Assembly (NCBI RefSeq): GCF_013385985.1
Contig: NZ_JACAOY010000006.1
Location: 414,581-478,580, forward strand
Direction: 5' to 3'
Source: Pseudomonas sp. B6002
GTDB lineage: Bacteria; Pseudomonadota; Gammaproteobacteria; Pseudomonadales; Pseudomonadaceae
DNA: 64,000 bases
Shown: positions 9,301 to 18,196 of the stretch, one piece after another
Layout: each line of letters starts with the position of its first letter
Position numbering within the stretch: position 1 is the first letter of the stretch
Notes under the pieces: generated by a model
Database searches by the model: none
Seen by the model: the letters and a program-made list of their open reading frames with translations, nothing else
Told to the model about the DNA's origin: nothing
Made by a program: the position numbers and the translations under genes

Positions 9301-10299
9301 ATGGCTGTTGAATGGGTTATTGCTGCGGCTGTGTTGATAGGCGCGAGCGCCGTGTTGTGGGGCTTCAGTGCCTGGATGACACGGCGTATCGAAGCGGCTG
9401 TTGCAATCAACGGGCGTTTCGTCGAGGTCGATGGCGAGCGCTTTCATTATGTAGAAGAGGGCAAGGGCCCGCCGCTGGTGATGATTCACGGGCTGATGGG
9501 CAGCAGTCGCAACCTGACGTATGCCTTGTCAGGTCAATTGCGTGAGCACTTTCGGGTGATCACGCTGGATCGTCCGGGCTCCGGCTATTCCACCCGGCAC
9601 GCCAGCACGGCGGCAGACCTGCCCGCCCAGGCCCGGCAAATTGCGGCGTTTATCAAGACCCTGGACCTGGATAAGCCGCTGGTACTCGGGCATTCCCTCG
9701 GCGGCGCGATTTCCCTGGCGCTGGCCCTTGATCATCCGCATGCCGTGTCCGGGTTGATTTTGGTGGCACCGCTGACTCACCCCCAACGCATGCTGCCGCT
9801 GGTGTTCCTGTCGCTGGCGATACGCCCGGCCTGGTTGCGGCGCTGGATGTCCCACACCTTGACCATGCCCATCGGGCTGCTGACCAAAGGATCAGTGGTT
9901 AAAGGCGTGTTCGCTCCCGATGCTGCACCTCCCGACTTTGCCACCCGTGGCGGTGGGCTGCTCGGTATGCGTCCCGACAACTTTTATGCCGCCTCCACCG
10001 AGATCAACCAGGTCAACGACCACCTGCCCGACATGGTCAAGCGCTACCCGCAACTGACCCTGCCGATCGGGCTGATCTATGGCGCCAAAGACCGCGTGCT
10101 GGACTTCCAGAAGCACGGCCAAGCCCTGGCCAGCAAGGTGCCGGGGTTGAAGCTGCAGGTGGTGGAAGGGCGCGGGCACATGCTGCCGATCACCGCCACA
10201 GAGCGCGTAGCCGCGCTGGTGGAGCAGGTGGCCAAGCGTGTTCGACCGCCTGAAAGCGCCACGGTGTTGCACCCGCCATTTGCCTTGGCGAGTAAATAA
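9301..10299 (+). CDS. Alpha/beta hydrolase with N-terminal membrane anchor
   Basis: 332 residues from the ATG at 9301, which has AGAGGA 7 bases upstream; the open frame back to 9178 is probably leader. A single hydrophobic helix (residues about 4-24) is followed by the hydrolase domain: oxyanion-hole HGLMGS near 63, nucleophile elbow GHSLGG at 130-135 (Ser132), YGAKDRVLD giving the acid, and GRGHMLPIT giving the catalytic His. Probably an inner-membrane-anchored esterase or lipase-like enzyme. It lies 300 bases before alkB on the same strand and diverges from the Baeyer-Villiger operon, so ester cleavage after ketone oxidation is a reasonable but untested role. Confidence 0.88.
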   Translation: MAVEWVIAAAVLIGASAVLWGFSAWMTRRIEAAVAINGRFVEVDGERFHYVEEGKGPPLVMIHGLMGSSRNLTYALSGQLREHFRVITLDRPGSGYSTRHASTAADLPAQARQIAAFIKTLDLDKPLVLGHSLGGAISLALALDHPHAVSGLILVAPLTHPQRMLPLVFLSLAIRPAWLRRWMSHTLTMPIGLLTKGSVVKGVFAPDAAPPDFATRGGGLLGMRPDNFYAASTEINQVNDHLPDMVKRYPQLTLPIGLIYGAKDRVLDFQKHGQALASKVPGLKLQVVEGRGHMLPITATERVAALVEQVAKRVRPPESATVLHPPFALASK

Positions 10300-10616
10300 T
10301 TTTGTTGTCCGGTTCGCGGTTCAACGGCGTCGATGCCTGCTTTAGACACCTGACCAAACGGCTGAAAAAGAGACTGCTCGGTCACGTAAAAAAGGCTCCG
10401 AAAAACTAGTTGACGACCTAACGATTCCGCGCTATTTATTTAAAAAATTATTTCAATGTCTTATTTGAAACAATTTTTGAAATGCCTAAGAGCGAATAAA
10501 ATAATGAAAAAAACGTCTTTTATCGCATGGTTGATTTCTCGGGGCAGTCAGCGCTCCGTGTACCTGTTTACCGCTCACATTCGTTCCCTGCCAGCCCGCT
10601 GCGTACGGTGGCTGCC
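10300..10616 (+). promoter_or_regulatory. AT-rich alkB upstream region with TTTCAA-N7-TTTGAA element
   Basis: This 317-base gap holds no convincing gene. From about 10,430 it becomes strongly AT-rich. TTTCAA at 10451-10456, seven bases, and TTTGAAA at 10464-10470 form an imperfect inverted repeat, and a further TTTGAAA lies at 10476-10482. The same element with the same spacing occurs before fadE (15534-15552). It is a candidate operator or promoter-proximal element; no regulator gene for alkB is in the window. Confidence 0.45.
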
Positions 10617-11897
10617 ATGAACCAGACCCTGGCTGCACCGCACGTCTGGACCGACGGCAAACGTCACCTCTGGTGGCTTGGCATCATGCCCCTGGCAACT
10701 CCATTACTTTCCGGCTCCCTGGCGATTACCACGGGTGTACAGCAATTGTGGTGGGTCGGCGTATTGGTGATCTTCGGCTTGATCCCCTTGATCGACGGCC
10801 TGCTGGGCGAAGACGTCAGCAACCCGCCCGAGTCCGCCGTCAGCAACCTCGAATCCCAACGCTACTACCGCTGGATCGTCTACACCGGTGTGCTGTTCGT
10901 TATCTCTTCGGTGGTGATTACCGGTTGGTTGGCGGCAGGGGGCATCGACTGGATCATCAACGGCGGCCTGCTGCACGCCACGGCTGCGCTTGATCCTTCC
11001 AGCTGGCTGGCGAAAACCGCCGCGTTCATCACCGCCCGCACCGAATTGCACGGCGAAATCAGCTGGTTTACCTACCTGGGCATGGCGATGTCCACCGGAG
11101 CAGCCACCGGGATTGCCATCAACACCGCCCATGAGCTGGGGCACAAGCCCAACCCCTTGGAGGTATTCCTGGCCAAGGTCACCCTGGCGCCTACGTTCTA
11201 CGGGCACTTCTACACCGAACATAACCGCGGTCACCATGTACGCGTCGCCACGCCGGAAGACCCTGCCAGCTCGCGCCTGGGTGAAAGCTTCTGGGCCTTC
11301 CTGCCACGCTCGGTATGGTTCAGCGCACGCTCGGCCTGGAACCTGGAGCGCGAACGCCTGCGCAAACTCGGCCTGCCGGCCCTGCACTGGAAAAACGCCG
11401 TACTCAGCGCCTGGATGTACAGCGTGGTGTTGTGGGGCGCGATGATCATGTGGCTAGGGGCGGCGGTGATTCCGTTCCTGATCATCCAGGGCATCTACGG
11501 TTTCTCGCTGCTGGAAGTGGTCAACTATGTCGAGCACTACGGTCTCAAACGCCAGAAGTTGCCCAACGGTCGTTATGAACGTTGCTCGCCACGGCACTCC
11601 TGGAACAGCAACCGTATTGTCACCAATATCTTCCTGTTCCAACTGCAGCGGCACTCTGATCACCATGCCAACCCGACACGTAGTTATCAGTCGCTGCGCC
11701 ACTTTGATGAGTCGCCGCAACTGCCGTATGGCTATGCGAGCATGATTGTCTGGGCCTATGTGCCGTACTTGTGGCGGCGTCGCATGGACCATCGGGTACT
11801 GAATCACTATGCCGGGGATATCACCCTGACCAATCTTCAGCCGTCACAACGTCTGAAGTACCTGGAGAAATACGGCAACAGCGCCAGGCCGTTCTGA
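10617..11897 (+). CDS. alkB: Alkane 1-monooxygenase AlkB
   Basis: 426 residues from the ATG at 10617; an in-frame ATG at 10527 would add 30 residues and neither has a strong ribosome site. Integral membrane di-iron enzyme that hydroxylates the terminal carbon of n-alkanes using electrons from rubredoxin. All histidine boxes are present: HELGHK at 172-177, EHNRGHHVRVATPED starting at 201, NYVEHYG with His307, and LQRHSDHHA with His346, 349 and 350. Hydrophobic segments near 20-90 and 270-300 fit the six-helix topology. It sits between an anchored hydrolase and praB genes. No rubredoxin or rubredoxin reductase is encoded in the window, so these must come from elsewhere. Confidence 0.96.
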   Translation: MNQTLAAPHVWTDGKRHLWWLGIMPLATPLLSGSLAITTGVQQLWWVGVLVIFGLIPLIDGLLGEDVSNPPESAVSNLESQRYYRWIVYTGVLFVISSVVITGWLAAGGIDWIINGGLLHATAALDPSSWLAKTAAFITARTELHGEISWFTYLGMAMSTGAATGIAINTAHELGHKPNPLEVFLAKVTLAPTFYGHFYTEHNRGHHVRVATPEDPASSRLGESFWAFLPRSVWFSARSAWNLERERLRKLGLPALHWKNAVLSAWMYSVVLWGAMIMWLGAAVIPFLIIQGIYGFSLLEVVNYVEHYGLKRQKLPNGRYERCSPRHSWNSNRIVTNIFLFQLQRHSDHHANPTRSYQSLRHFDESPQLPYGYASMIVWAYVPYLWRRRMDHRVLNHYAGDITLTNLQPSQRLKYLEKYGNSARPF

Positions 11898-12030
11898 TGT
11901 GAATTGAAAAGTTATGGGCGTACTCGGGGTCTGTGTATCGCGCAGGTCTCTTACGCCCAAGGTTTACCGGTTTCGTGGCAAGCAAGTTGTTTGACCCTAC
12001 AACAATAATTTCAAGGGAAGGACGTACACC

Positions 12031-12525
12031 ATGCAAAACCCTGCCAAGTTCACCACGCACATTGTATTGGCCGCCCTGGGCCTGATCGTTTACCACCAGG
12101 CCCAGGCTGCCCGTATCGAACCGGCCGGCAGTGCCTTCACGGCCCAAGGGCCGATCAGCTTTTCCAAGGGCGCCCTGATCAGCGCCGACTGCACCATCAA
12201 GGTGGCCGGCAAAGTGGCGGCCGATGGCTCATCGGTCAATGTCGACAAAGTTGAATTCGACGGTGGCCTCAAGTGCAGCCGGGTCGAAGCCACCAACTTG
12301 CCGTGGATATTAGTTGCCAAAGATACCAAGAGCGGTTCCATGTCGAAGATCAGCGTAGATGTTCACGCCTTCGGCCTGGGCGGCAAGTGCGGTCCTTCTA
12401 CCGCTGACGGTACGTGGGATAACGCCACCGGAAAGTTGGAAGCCGCCAATGTACCGATTGGCGAAGACTGCAAGATCAAGACGGTGTCGATCAAGATGCC
12501 GCCTAACTTCAAAGTTGTCGAATAA
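12031..12525 (+). CDS. Exported PraA/PraB-family protein (copy 1)
   Basis: 164 residues with a signal peptide (hydrophobic HIVLAALGLIVY, cleavage likely after QAQA near 26). The mature part starts RIEPAGSAFTAQGPISFSKG, the arrangement of PraB, an extracellular protein of P. aeruginosa reported to stimulate alkane oxidation. Four cysteines (in ADCTI, LKCSR, GKCGP, EDCKI) fall where the two downstream paralogues also have cysteines, which suggests two disulfides. It is the most divergent of the three and may be a PraA-type subunit. A good AAGGGAAGGA ribosome site precedes the start. Position directly after alkB supports a hydrocarbon role. Confidence 0.82.
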   Translation: MQNPAKFTTHIVLAALGLIVYHQAQAARIEPAGSAFTAQGPISFSKGALISADCTIKVAGKVAADGSSVNVDKVEFDGGLKCSRVEATNLPWILVAKDTKSGSMSKISVDVHAFGLGGKCGPSTADGTWDNATGKLEAANVPIGEDCKIKTVSIKMPPNFKVVE

Positions 12526-12623
12526 GACTGTCCGACTGTTGTAAGCGGTAATTGAATTGAGATTTGGCTGGAAAGGGAAGTTCTGCAGTTTCACCGTGAC
12601 CTCTCGATCATGGCCATTACCCC

Positions 12624-12642
12624 TGGCGAAATGAATTCGCCA
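12624..12642 (+). promoter_or_regulatory. Hairpin just upstream of praB ribosome site
   Basis: TGGCGAA and TTCGCCA arms with a 5-base loop lie 10 bases before the GAGGA ribosome site of the next gene. It could stabilise the mRNA or affect translation; no T-run follows, so it is not a classical terminator. Confidence 0.35.
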
Positions 12643-12661
12643 TAATATGTGAGGAAAAACA

Positions 12662-13186
12662 ATGAAAAGCTTCAAGACCCTCGTTTGTGTAACCTCTTTT
12701 GCTCTGTGCTTTGGCGCAGCATCGATGGCCAGTGCGGCGTCTTTCAGCCCTATTGGTGCAGCTATCAGCGCTAACGGCAGCATCACCGTGAAGTCGCCGT
12801 CATCGTTCCAGCAGCCCGTGACTTGCAACATCCTCTTCCAAGGTGTTGTTAACTCCGATGGCACCGCCAACATCAACAGCGCGACCGTTTCGGGCTCCAA
12901 CAGCCTGTGCGCACTGCCTAAGATGACTAACCTGCCTTGGAAACTGAGCGCCACTTCCACCACCACCGGTACCGTGACTAACGTCGGCTACACCATTGCT
13001 GGTGCACCGCCGATCATCCCGGCCACCAACTGCGGCCCGACCACCATCACTGTGGGCCTGGCTTCCGTAGCCGGTACTCCAGCGCCAGGCACTACCACGA
13101 TATCTGCCACTAACCAGACGCTGGCCGGCAGCTGCACCGTGGTTTCGCTGAGCGTTGCTGCTCCAGGCGCTGTTGTTATTCCGTAA
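12662..13186 (+). CDS. praB: Alkane oxidation protein activator PraB (copy 2)
   Basis: 174 residues. Signal peptide residues 1-25 (LVCVTSFALCFGAASMASAA) and a mature domain FSPIGAAISANGSITVKSPS that matches the PraB family. Cysteines in VTCNI, SLCAL, TNCGP and GSCTV are conserved with the neighbours. PraB is secreted and surface-associated; in P. aeruginosa it is linked to growth on hexadecane. GAGGA stands 6 bases before the ATG. This is the best PraB match of the three and its codon use is the most GC-rich. Confidence 0.88.
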   Translation: MKSFKTLVCVTSFALCFGAASMASAASFSPIGAAISANGSITVKSPSSFQQPVTCNILFQGVVNSDGTANINSATVSGSNSLCALPKMTNLPWKLSATSTTTGTVTNVGYTIAGAPPIIPATNCGPTTITVGLASVAGTPAPGTTTISATNQTLAGSCTVVSLSVAAPGAVVIP

Positions 13187-13228
13187 TAGTCGTACTCCGT
13201 AACAAGGGTTGATCACCCCGTTGTAAGG

Positions 13229-13252
13229 CAGGCGCCTCGCGAGAGGCGCCTG
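13229..13252 (+). terminator. Strong hairpin between praB copies
   Basis: Perfect 10-base stem CAGGCGCCTC / GAGGCGCCTG with a GCGA tetraloop, 42 bases after praB copy 2. It lacks a clear T-run, so it may attenuate or protect the upstream message rather than fully terminate. Confidence 0.5.
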
Positions 13253-13314
13253 TTCAGGGATGACGAGCCAAAGGAGTTGGCCGACAACGCTTCACCAGGC
13301 AGGTGAGGAATACG

Positions 13315-13830
13315 ATGAAAAGTTTGAAAACTCTTTTGATGGCAGGGGCATTAACGTTGTGCGCAAGTGCAACTTCAATCGCCAGTGCTGGTACGTTCTC
13401 TCCGTATAACATGCCATTCACCACCGTCGGTGGCACGATTACACTGAAGTCGCCCTCAACGTTCGGAGCCGCATTAACGTGCGCTATCCAGCTTACGGGG
13501 CATATTGCCCATGATGGCCTCGTGGCTTATTACAGCAGTGCGACAATAACTGGCACCAATGCACTCTGCAGTTTGTACAAAATGAATGATATGCCCATGG
13601 TATTGACGTCTATCACTGGCAGCGCCGGGACACTTTCTAATGTAAGTTTTACGGTGGTTGGGGCGCCTCCGATTATACCGGCGACGCACTGTAGCGCCGC
13701 GACTATTTCTGTCTCCGTGTTTAATGACGCCGGTGGTTTAACCAGTGTGGCGAACAATCAAGTATTGCCGGGTAGTTGCACAGTGCTCTCAATGCGCGTT
13801 GCCGCGCCAGGGGTTGGAGTGACGCCCTGA
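13315..13830 (+). CDS. PraB-family exported protein (copy 3, AT-richer)
   Basis: 171 residues from the ATG at 13315 (GAGGA 5 bases upstream); a GTG at 13303 is unlikely. Signal peptide ends near ATSIASA, followed by GTFSPYNMPFTTVGGTITLK, so it is a paralogue of the preceding gene, with the same four cysteines (LTCAI, ALCSL, THCSA, GSCTV) and the same GAPPIIPAT segment. Its codons are visibly richer in A and T than copy 2, so it is either an older relaxed duplicate or an incoming copy. Function presumed as for PraB. Confidence 0.82.
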   Translation: MKSLKTLLMAGALTLCASATSIASAGTFSPYNMPFTTVGGTITLKSPSTFGAALTCAIQLTGHIAHDGLVAYYSSATITGTNALCSLYKMNDMPMVLTSITGSAGTLSNVSFTVVGAPPIIPATHCSAATISVSVFNDAGGLTSVANNQVLPGSCTVLSMRVAAPGVGVTP

Positions 13831-13899
13831 GTAACGTCTTTTAATTCGTTGAATCCTGTATTACACGCGCCTTTTGATAGGCGCACGAGGCAGCAAGAC

Positions 13900-13919
13900 G
13901 AGCCCGCCAGAGCGGGCTC
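13900..13919 (+). terminator. Hairpin after praB copy 3
   Basis: GAGCCCGC / GCGGGCTC stem with a 4-base loop, followed by AGTTTGATA. It lies between praB copy 3 and the porin gene, and probably limits read-through. Confidence 0.5.
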
Positions 13920-13945
13920 AGTTTGATAACAATAAGGAGTGCCGT

Positions 13946-15388
13946 GTGAATAATAAAAAACAACAAGTACAGGCTGTATTGGGGCTGGCAATACTGGGGG
14001 GGCTGATGATCGCAGCGCCGGTATACGCCGGTGGCTTCGCTACGCCAACCTACGGCGCGCAAGGTTGGGGCCGAGCGTTTGGCGGCGGCTCGCTGTTCAA
14101 GGATGACCCTTCGGCTGCGTACAACAACCCGGCGGCCATGGCGTTTATCGACCACACCGTGGTGGAACAAACCGTCGACTACGCTCGCGTCAAGATTAAG
14201 TACAAAGGCGATGCCTATGACTACAAGGGCGATCCGACGTCTTCCTCGGTGATCGATCCCAATACAGGTATTCCCACGTCTACCCCACGCACCGGCAATG
14301 GTGGCCAGGCAGGGTTCACCGCGTGGCTGCCAACCGGTTTTGCGGTCATTCCCCTCAATGAACGTTTCGTCCTTGGCTTGAGTGCTGTCGTACCCCAAGG
14401 CATGAAAAGTACCTGGGATCCTGAATGGAAGGGCCGCGACTTTGCAGTCGACACCAAGATTGAGACGGTCGGCGTGACGGGGTCGTTGTCGTTCAAGGTC
14501 AACGATGAGTTCTCTATCGGTGGTGGCGCCATTGTTCAGCACAGTAGTGGCTTCGTTAGCCAGAACGTCGACTTGCTGGCGGCTGCCGCGCTATCACCGG
14601 GCCTGGGAGGCGCGGCGTTCCCCTCTGGTGTCGGGCACGCACTGATGCGGGTCAAGGTCGATAACACGTCGGTCGGCTGGTTTGCGGGCGTGGTCTGGAA
14701 ACCGACGCTGAAAGACACAGTTGGCCTGAACTATCACGCCAAGATCAAGAACAAGATGGATGGCAAATACAATATCTACGCGGATGAAGGCTCCAGAAGC
14801 CTGATGACCGATATCAACCCGATTTTCGGCAAAACCCTGGTCGCGCAAGCCTATCCTGGCCTCAACCTGTACCCGGACGGCGCCAACGCATCCACGCAAC
14901 TGGACATTCCGGCCAATGCGGCGATTGACTGGGTACACGTGTTCGATGATCGCTTGACGTTGGGCGCCAGCGCGATGTGGACGCAGTGGTCTTCCTTCAA
15001 AGACCTTACGCTGAAGTCCGACGGCAGCACCATCGTTTCCATTCCGTACAAATATCGCAACGTCTGGATGCTCTCGTTGGGCGGTGATTACAAGCTGACC
15101 AACGACTGGACGGTGCGAGCAGGGGTGGCCAACGACCAGACGCCGACCCGTAACTCGACACGTGACCCGCGCATCCCGGACGGCGACCGCTGGTTCGCCT
15201 CCCTGGGCTTGAGTTATGCCGTGCGAGCGGTGCCTGGGTTGACGCTGGATGGCGCCTACTCAAGGCAGTTCGTGCAGGAGGTCAAGCTGAAGACACAAAA
15301 CGTCGATCGCCTCGGGGGGGCTCGGCTGGACGGCAAAGTCGACAGCAAGGGTGAGGTCGTCAGCCTGTCAGCCTCTTATGCGTTCTGA
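13946..15388 (+). CDS. FadL/OmpP1-family outer-membrane hydrocarbon or fatty-acid porin
   Basis: 480 residues from a GTG at 13946 with AAGGAG 6 bases upstream; frames further upstream lack support. A signal peptide ends at PVYA near residue 29, and the mature protein begins GGFATPTYGAQGWGRAFGGG, typical of the FadL family where the N-terminus plugs the barrel. NNPAAMAF and repeated alternating hydrophobic strands to a terminal aromatic (ASYAF) mark an outer-membrane beta barrel. FadL-type channels bring long-chain fatty acids and hydrocarbons across the outer membrane. It lies between praB and the beta-oxidation operon, so uptake of the AlkB substrate is likely. Confidence 0.9.
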   Translation: MNNKKQQVQAVLGLAILGGLMIAAPVYAGGFATPTYGAQGWGRAFGGGSLFKDDPSAAYNNPAAMAFIDHTVVEQTVDYARVKIKYKGDAYDYKGDPTSSSVIDPNTGIPTSTPRTGNGGQAGFTAWLPTGFAVIPLNERFVLGLSAVVPQGMKSTWDPEWKGRDFAVDTKIETVGVTGSLSFKVNDEFSIGGGAIVQHSSGFVSQNVDLLAAAALSPGLGGAAFPSGVGHALMRVKVDNTSVGWFAGVVWKPTLKDTVGLNYHAKIKNKMDGKYNIYADEGSRSLMTDINPIFGKTLVAQAYPGLNLYPDGANASTQLDIPANAAIDWVHVFDDRLTLGASAMWTQWSSFKDLTLKSDGSTIVSIPYKYRNVWMLSLGGDYKLTNDWTVRAGVANDQTPTRNSTRDPRIPDGDRWFASLGLSYAVRAVPGLTLDGAYSRQFVQEVKLKTQNVDRLGGARLDGKVDSKGEVVSLSASYAF

Positions 15389-15421
15389 TGGCTGCGTAAC
15401 GGTTCGTTAAACCGCCAGCAT

Positions 15422-15453
15422 GGGAGAGTGGCAAGCGCATCTTGCTGCTCTCC
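15422..15453 (+). terminator. Possible terminator after the FadL-type porin
   Basis: GGAGAG and CTCTCC arms enclose a second stem GCAAG / CTTGC, giving one long interrupted hairpin 34 bases after the porin stop. There is no clean T-run, so termination is only probable. Confidence 0.4.
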
Positions 15454-15533
15454 TGGCACTTTCCTGCTTCAGTTCACGGTGTTCGCTGACCCTGGTCGGC
15501 GCATTATTTTTTTGTTTTTTGATTAAATAAAAA

Positions 15534-15552
15534 TTTCAAAACAAAATTTGAA
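15534..15552 (+). promoter_or_regulatory. TTTCAA-N7-TTTGAA element before fadE
   Basis: Lies in a markedly AT-rich stretch 96 bases before the fadE start. Sequence and spacing are the same as at 10451-10469 before alkB (ATTTCAA, seven bases, TTTGAA). Candidate shared operator of the alkane and beta-oxidation units. Confidence 0.45.
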
Positions 15553-15647
15553 TTTAGCTTTCCAAGTTTGTAGTGTGGCTTTACGTCGCAGCGCATTTCG
15601 ATCTGCCTGCGCATTGGCCGTACCCTGAATCGAGTAGAGGTATCCCC

Positions 15648-18173
15648 ATGGTTATCTGGTTATTGGTGGGTTTCGCAGCCGCGATTGCCCTGGCGTATCG
15701 ACAAGCTGCCGCCACCCTGTGGCTGGGCGCTGGCCTGATCTGGCTGGCGGTGGGCTATCTGTTCAATGTGATTGCCACCCTCGGCATCACTGTTACTGCG
15801 GTGCTGGTCATCGCACCGGCCTTGTTGATGGCCATCAAGCCCTTGCGCCGTGCGTTGTTGACGAGCAGGGCGCTCGGCCTGTTTCGCACCATCATGCCGG
15901 CGATGTCCGACACTGAACGCGCGGCCATCGAATCCGGCACCGTGTGGTGGGACGCCGAGCTGTTCAGCGGCAAGCCCGACTGGCAGCGTTTGCTCCAGGC
16001 CGCACCGGCCAGCCTCAGCGCCGAAGAGCAAGCCTTCCTCGACAATGAAGTGGAAACCCTGTGCGACATCGCCAACGACTGGGAAACCACCCAAGTCTGG
16101 CAGGACATGTCGCCCGAAGGCTGGCAATACACCAAGGACGCCGGCTTCCTCGGCATGATCATTCCCAAGCAATACGGCGGCAAAGGCTTCTCCCACTACG
16201 CACATTCGCAAGTGGTGATGAAGCTGTCGACGCGCTGCTCGGCGGCGGCGATTTCGGTGATGGTGCCCAACTCCCTGGGCCCGGCCGAGTTGCTGTTGCA
16301 TTACGGCACCGATGCCCAGCGTAACTACTACTTGCCGCGCCTGGCCCGGGGTGAAGACATCCCATGCTTTGCGTTGACCAGCCCGTATGCCGGCTCCGAT
16401 GCGGGCGCGATCCCGGACCTGGGCATCGTCTGCAAAGGCACCCATGAGGGCGAAGAAGTGCTGGGCTTCAAGGTGACCTGGGACAAGCGCTACATCACCC
16501 TCGGCCCGATTGCCACCGTGCTCGGTCTGGCCTTCCGTGCCGAAGACCCGGACGGTTTGCTTGGCGCACCCGGTTCGCTTGGCATCACCTGCGCGCTGAT
16601 TCCAACGTCCCATCCGGGCGTCAACAGCGGCCGTCGCCATTGGCCACTCAACGCGGTGTTCCAGAACGGCCCGACCACCGGCAAGGATGTGTTCATTCCG
16701 TTGGAATGGGTGATCGGCGGCCGCGAACAGGTGGGGAATGGCTGGCGCATGCTGATGGAATGCCTGGCGGCAGGCCGTGCGATTTCCCTGCCATCGGCCA
16801 ACGTCGGCCTGGGCAAGGTGGCGGTACGCGGGACCACGGCCTACGCAGCGATGCGCAAGCAGTTCGGCCTGCCCATCGGCAAGTTCGAAGGGGTACAGGC
16901 GCCGCTGGCGCGCATGGCCGGGCACTTGTATGCCTGCGATGCGGTGCGCAAGGTGTCGGTGGCGTCCCTCGATGCCGGTGAAAAACCGTCGGTGATCTCG
17001 GCGATCGCCAAGTACCACGTCACGGAACGCGCGCGCATCATCGTCAATGACGGCATGGACATCGTTGCCGGCAAAGGCATTTGCATGGGGCCCAACAACT
17101 TCCTGGCCCGTGCCTATCAGCAAAGCCCCATCGCGATCACGGTGGAGGGCGCAAACATCATGACCCGCTGCCTGATCATCTTTGGCCAGGGCCTGATTCG
17201 CTGCCATCCCTATGTGTTCCGCGAAATGGAAGCGGCGCGTAACCCGGATCGGCGCAAGGCGCTGGAAGCCTTCGACAGCGCGATGTTCGGCCACGTGAGC
17301 TTTGTGCTGGCCAATACCGTCCGCGCTGCGGTGCATTCGCTGACCGGTGGGCGGCTGATTTCGGCGCCGGCCAAGACCGACCCGGCGCTGGCGTCCTACT
17401 ACCGTCAGGCCAATCGGCTGTCGGTGGTACTGGCGTTGATCTCGGACGTGTCCATGGGCGTGCTGGGTGGTGCCCTCAAGCGCAAGGAAAGTATCACCGG
17501 GCGGCTGGGGGATATTCTGTCGCAGCTGTACATAGTGTCCTGCGTGCTCAAGCGCTTTGAAGATGACGGCCGGCCCCAGGCCGACCTGCCGCTGGTGCAC
17601 TGGTCGGCCCAGGATGCGCTGTTGCGTGCCCATGAAGCCTTGGCCGAAGTGCTCGACAACTACCCTTCGAAAGCCGCAGCAGCGGTGGTGCGCGGCTTGA
17701 GCTTCCCACTGGGCATTCCACTGCGCAAACCGTCGGACCGCTTGCTGGCCCAGGTGGCGGACGTGGTGCAGACCCCGGGCGAGACCCGCGACCGCCTGCT
17801 GGCCAATTCCTACATCCCGCGTCCGGAAATCGACAAGCTGGCTTACGGCGAACTGGGTTTCCGCCTGTTGCCGCAGGTGGAGCTGATCGACGCGCGCCTC
17901 AAGCCTGCCGTGAAGCAGGGCTTGATCGAGCCTATGCCGATTTCCGCCACCGCGTTTACCACCTGGCGCGTCAAGGCGCGGGCGCTGGACTTGATCAGCG
18001 ACGACGAAGACGCCTTGCTGGGGCGCTACGTGGAGTACGCCGACCATGGCATCCAGGTCGATGACTTCCCGCAGGATTTCGGTTTGCTGGAAGCGTTGCA
18101 GCAACGCAAGCAAGCCTTGGAACCGGCGGTGAAACGTCGCAACAGCCAGAGCGAAAATGCCTCGGTCAATTGA
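15648..18173 (+). CDS. fadE: FadE-type acyl-CoA dehydrogenase
   Basis: 841 residues from the ATG at 15648 (AGAGG 7 bases upstream), close to the 814 residues of E. coli FadE. Two hydrophobic segments in residues 1-65 anchor it, then the acyl-CoA dehydrogenase domain runs from about 100 (NDWETTQVWQDMSPEGW, YGGKGFSHYAHSQVV, FALTSPYAGSDAGA). The FadE-specific C-terminal domain follows from about 500. It performs the first, FAD-dependent oxidation of beta-oxidation. It opens a unit with the reductase, dehydratase, thiolase and CoA ligase below. A palindromic repeat separates it from the next gene. Confidence 0.94.
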   Translation: MVIWLLVGFAAAIALAYRQAAATLWLGAGLIWLAVGYLFNVIATLGITVTAVLVIAPALLMAIKPLRRALLTSRALGLFRTIMPAMSDTERAAIESGTVWWDAELFSGKPDWQRLLQAAPASLSAEEQAFLDNEVETLCDIANDWETTQVWQDMSPEGWQYTKDAGFLGMIIPKQYGGKGFSHYAHSQVVMKLSTRCSAAAISVMVPNSLGPAELLLHYGTDAQRNYYLPRLARGEDIPCFALTSPYAGSDAGAIPDLGIVCKGTHEGEEVLGFKVTWDKRYITLGPIATVLGLAFRAEDPDGLLGAPGSLGITCALIPTSHPGVNSGRRHWPLNAVFQNGPTTGKDVFIPLEWVIGGREQVGNGWRMLMECLAAGRAISLPSANVGLGKVAVRGTTAYAAMRKQFGLPIGKFEGVQAPLARMAGHLYACDAVRKVSVASLDAGEKPSVISAIAKYHVTERARIIVNDGMDIVAGKGICMGPNNFLARAYQQSPIAITVEGANIMTRCLIIFGQGLIRCHPYVFREMEAARNPDRRKALEAFDSAMFGHVSFVLANTVRAAVHSLTGGRLISAPAKTDPALASYYRQANRLSVVLALISDVSMGVLGGALKRKESITGRLGDILSQLYIVSCVLKRFEDDGRPQADLPLVHWSAQDALLRAHEALAEVLDNYPSKAAAAVVRGLSFPLGIPLRKPSDRLLAQVADVVQTPGETRDRLLANSYIPRPEIDKLAYGELGFRLLPQVELIDARLKPAVKQGLIEPMPISATAFTTWRVKARALDLISDDEDALLGRYVEYADHGIQVDDFPQDFGLLEALQQRKQALEPAVKRRNSQSENASVN

Positions 18174-18196
18174 GTGGTACTGAATGAACACGGTCA

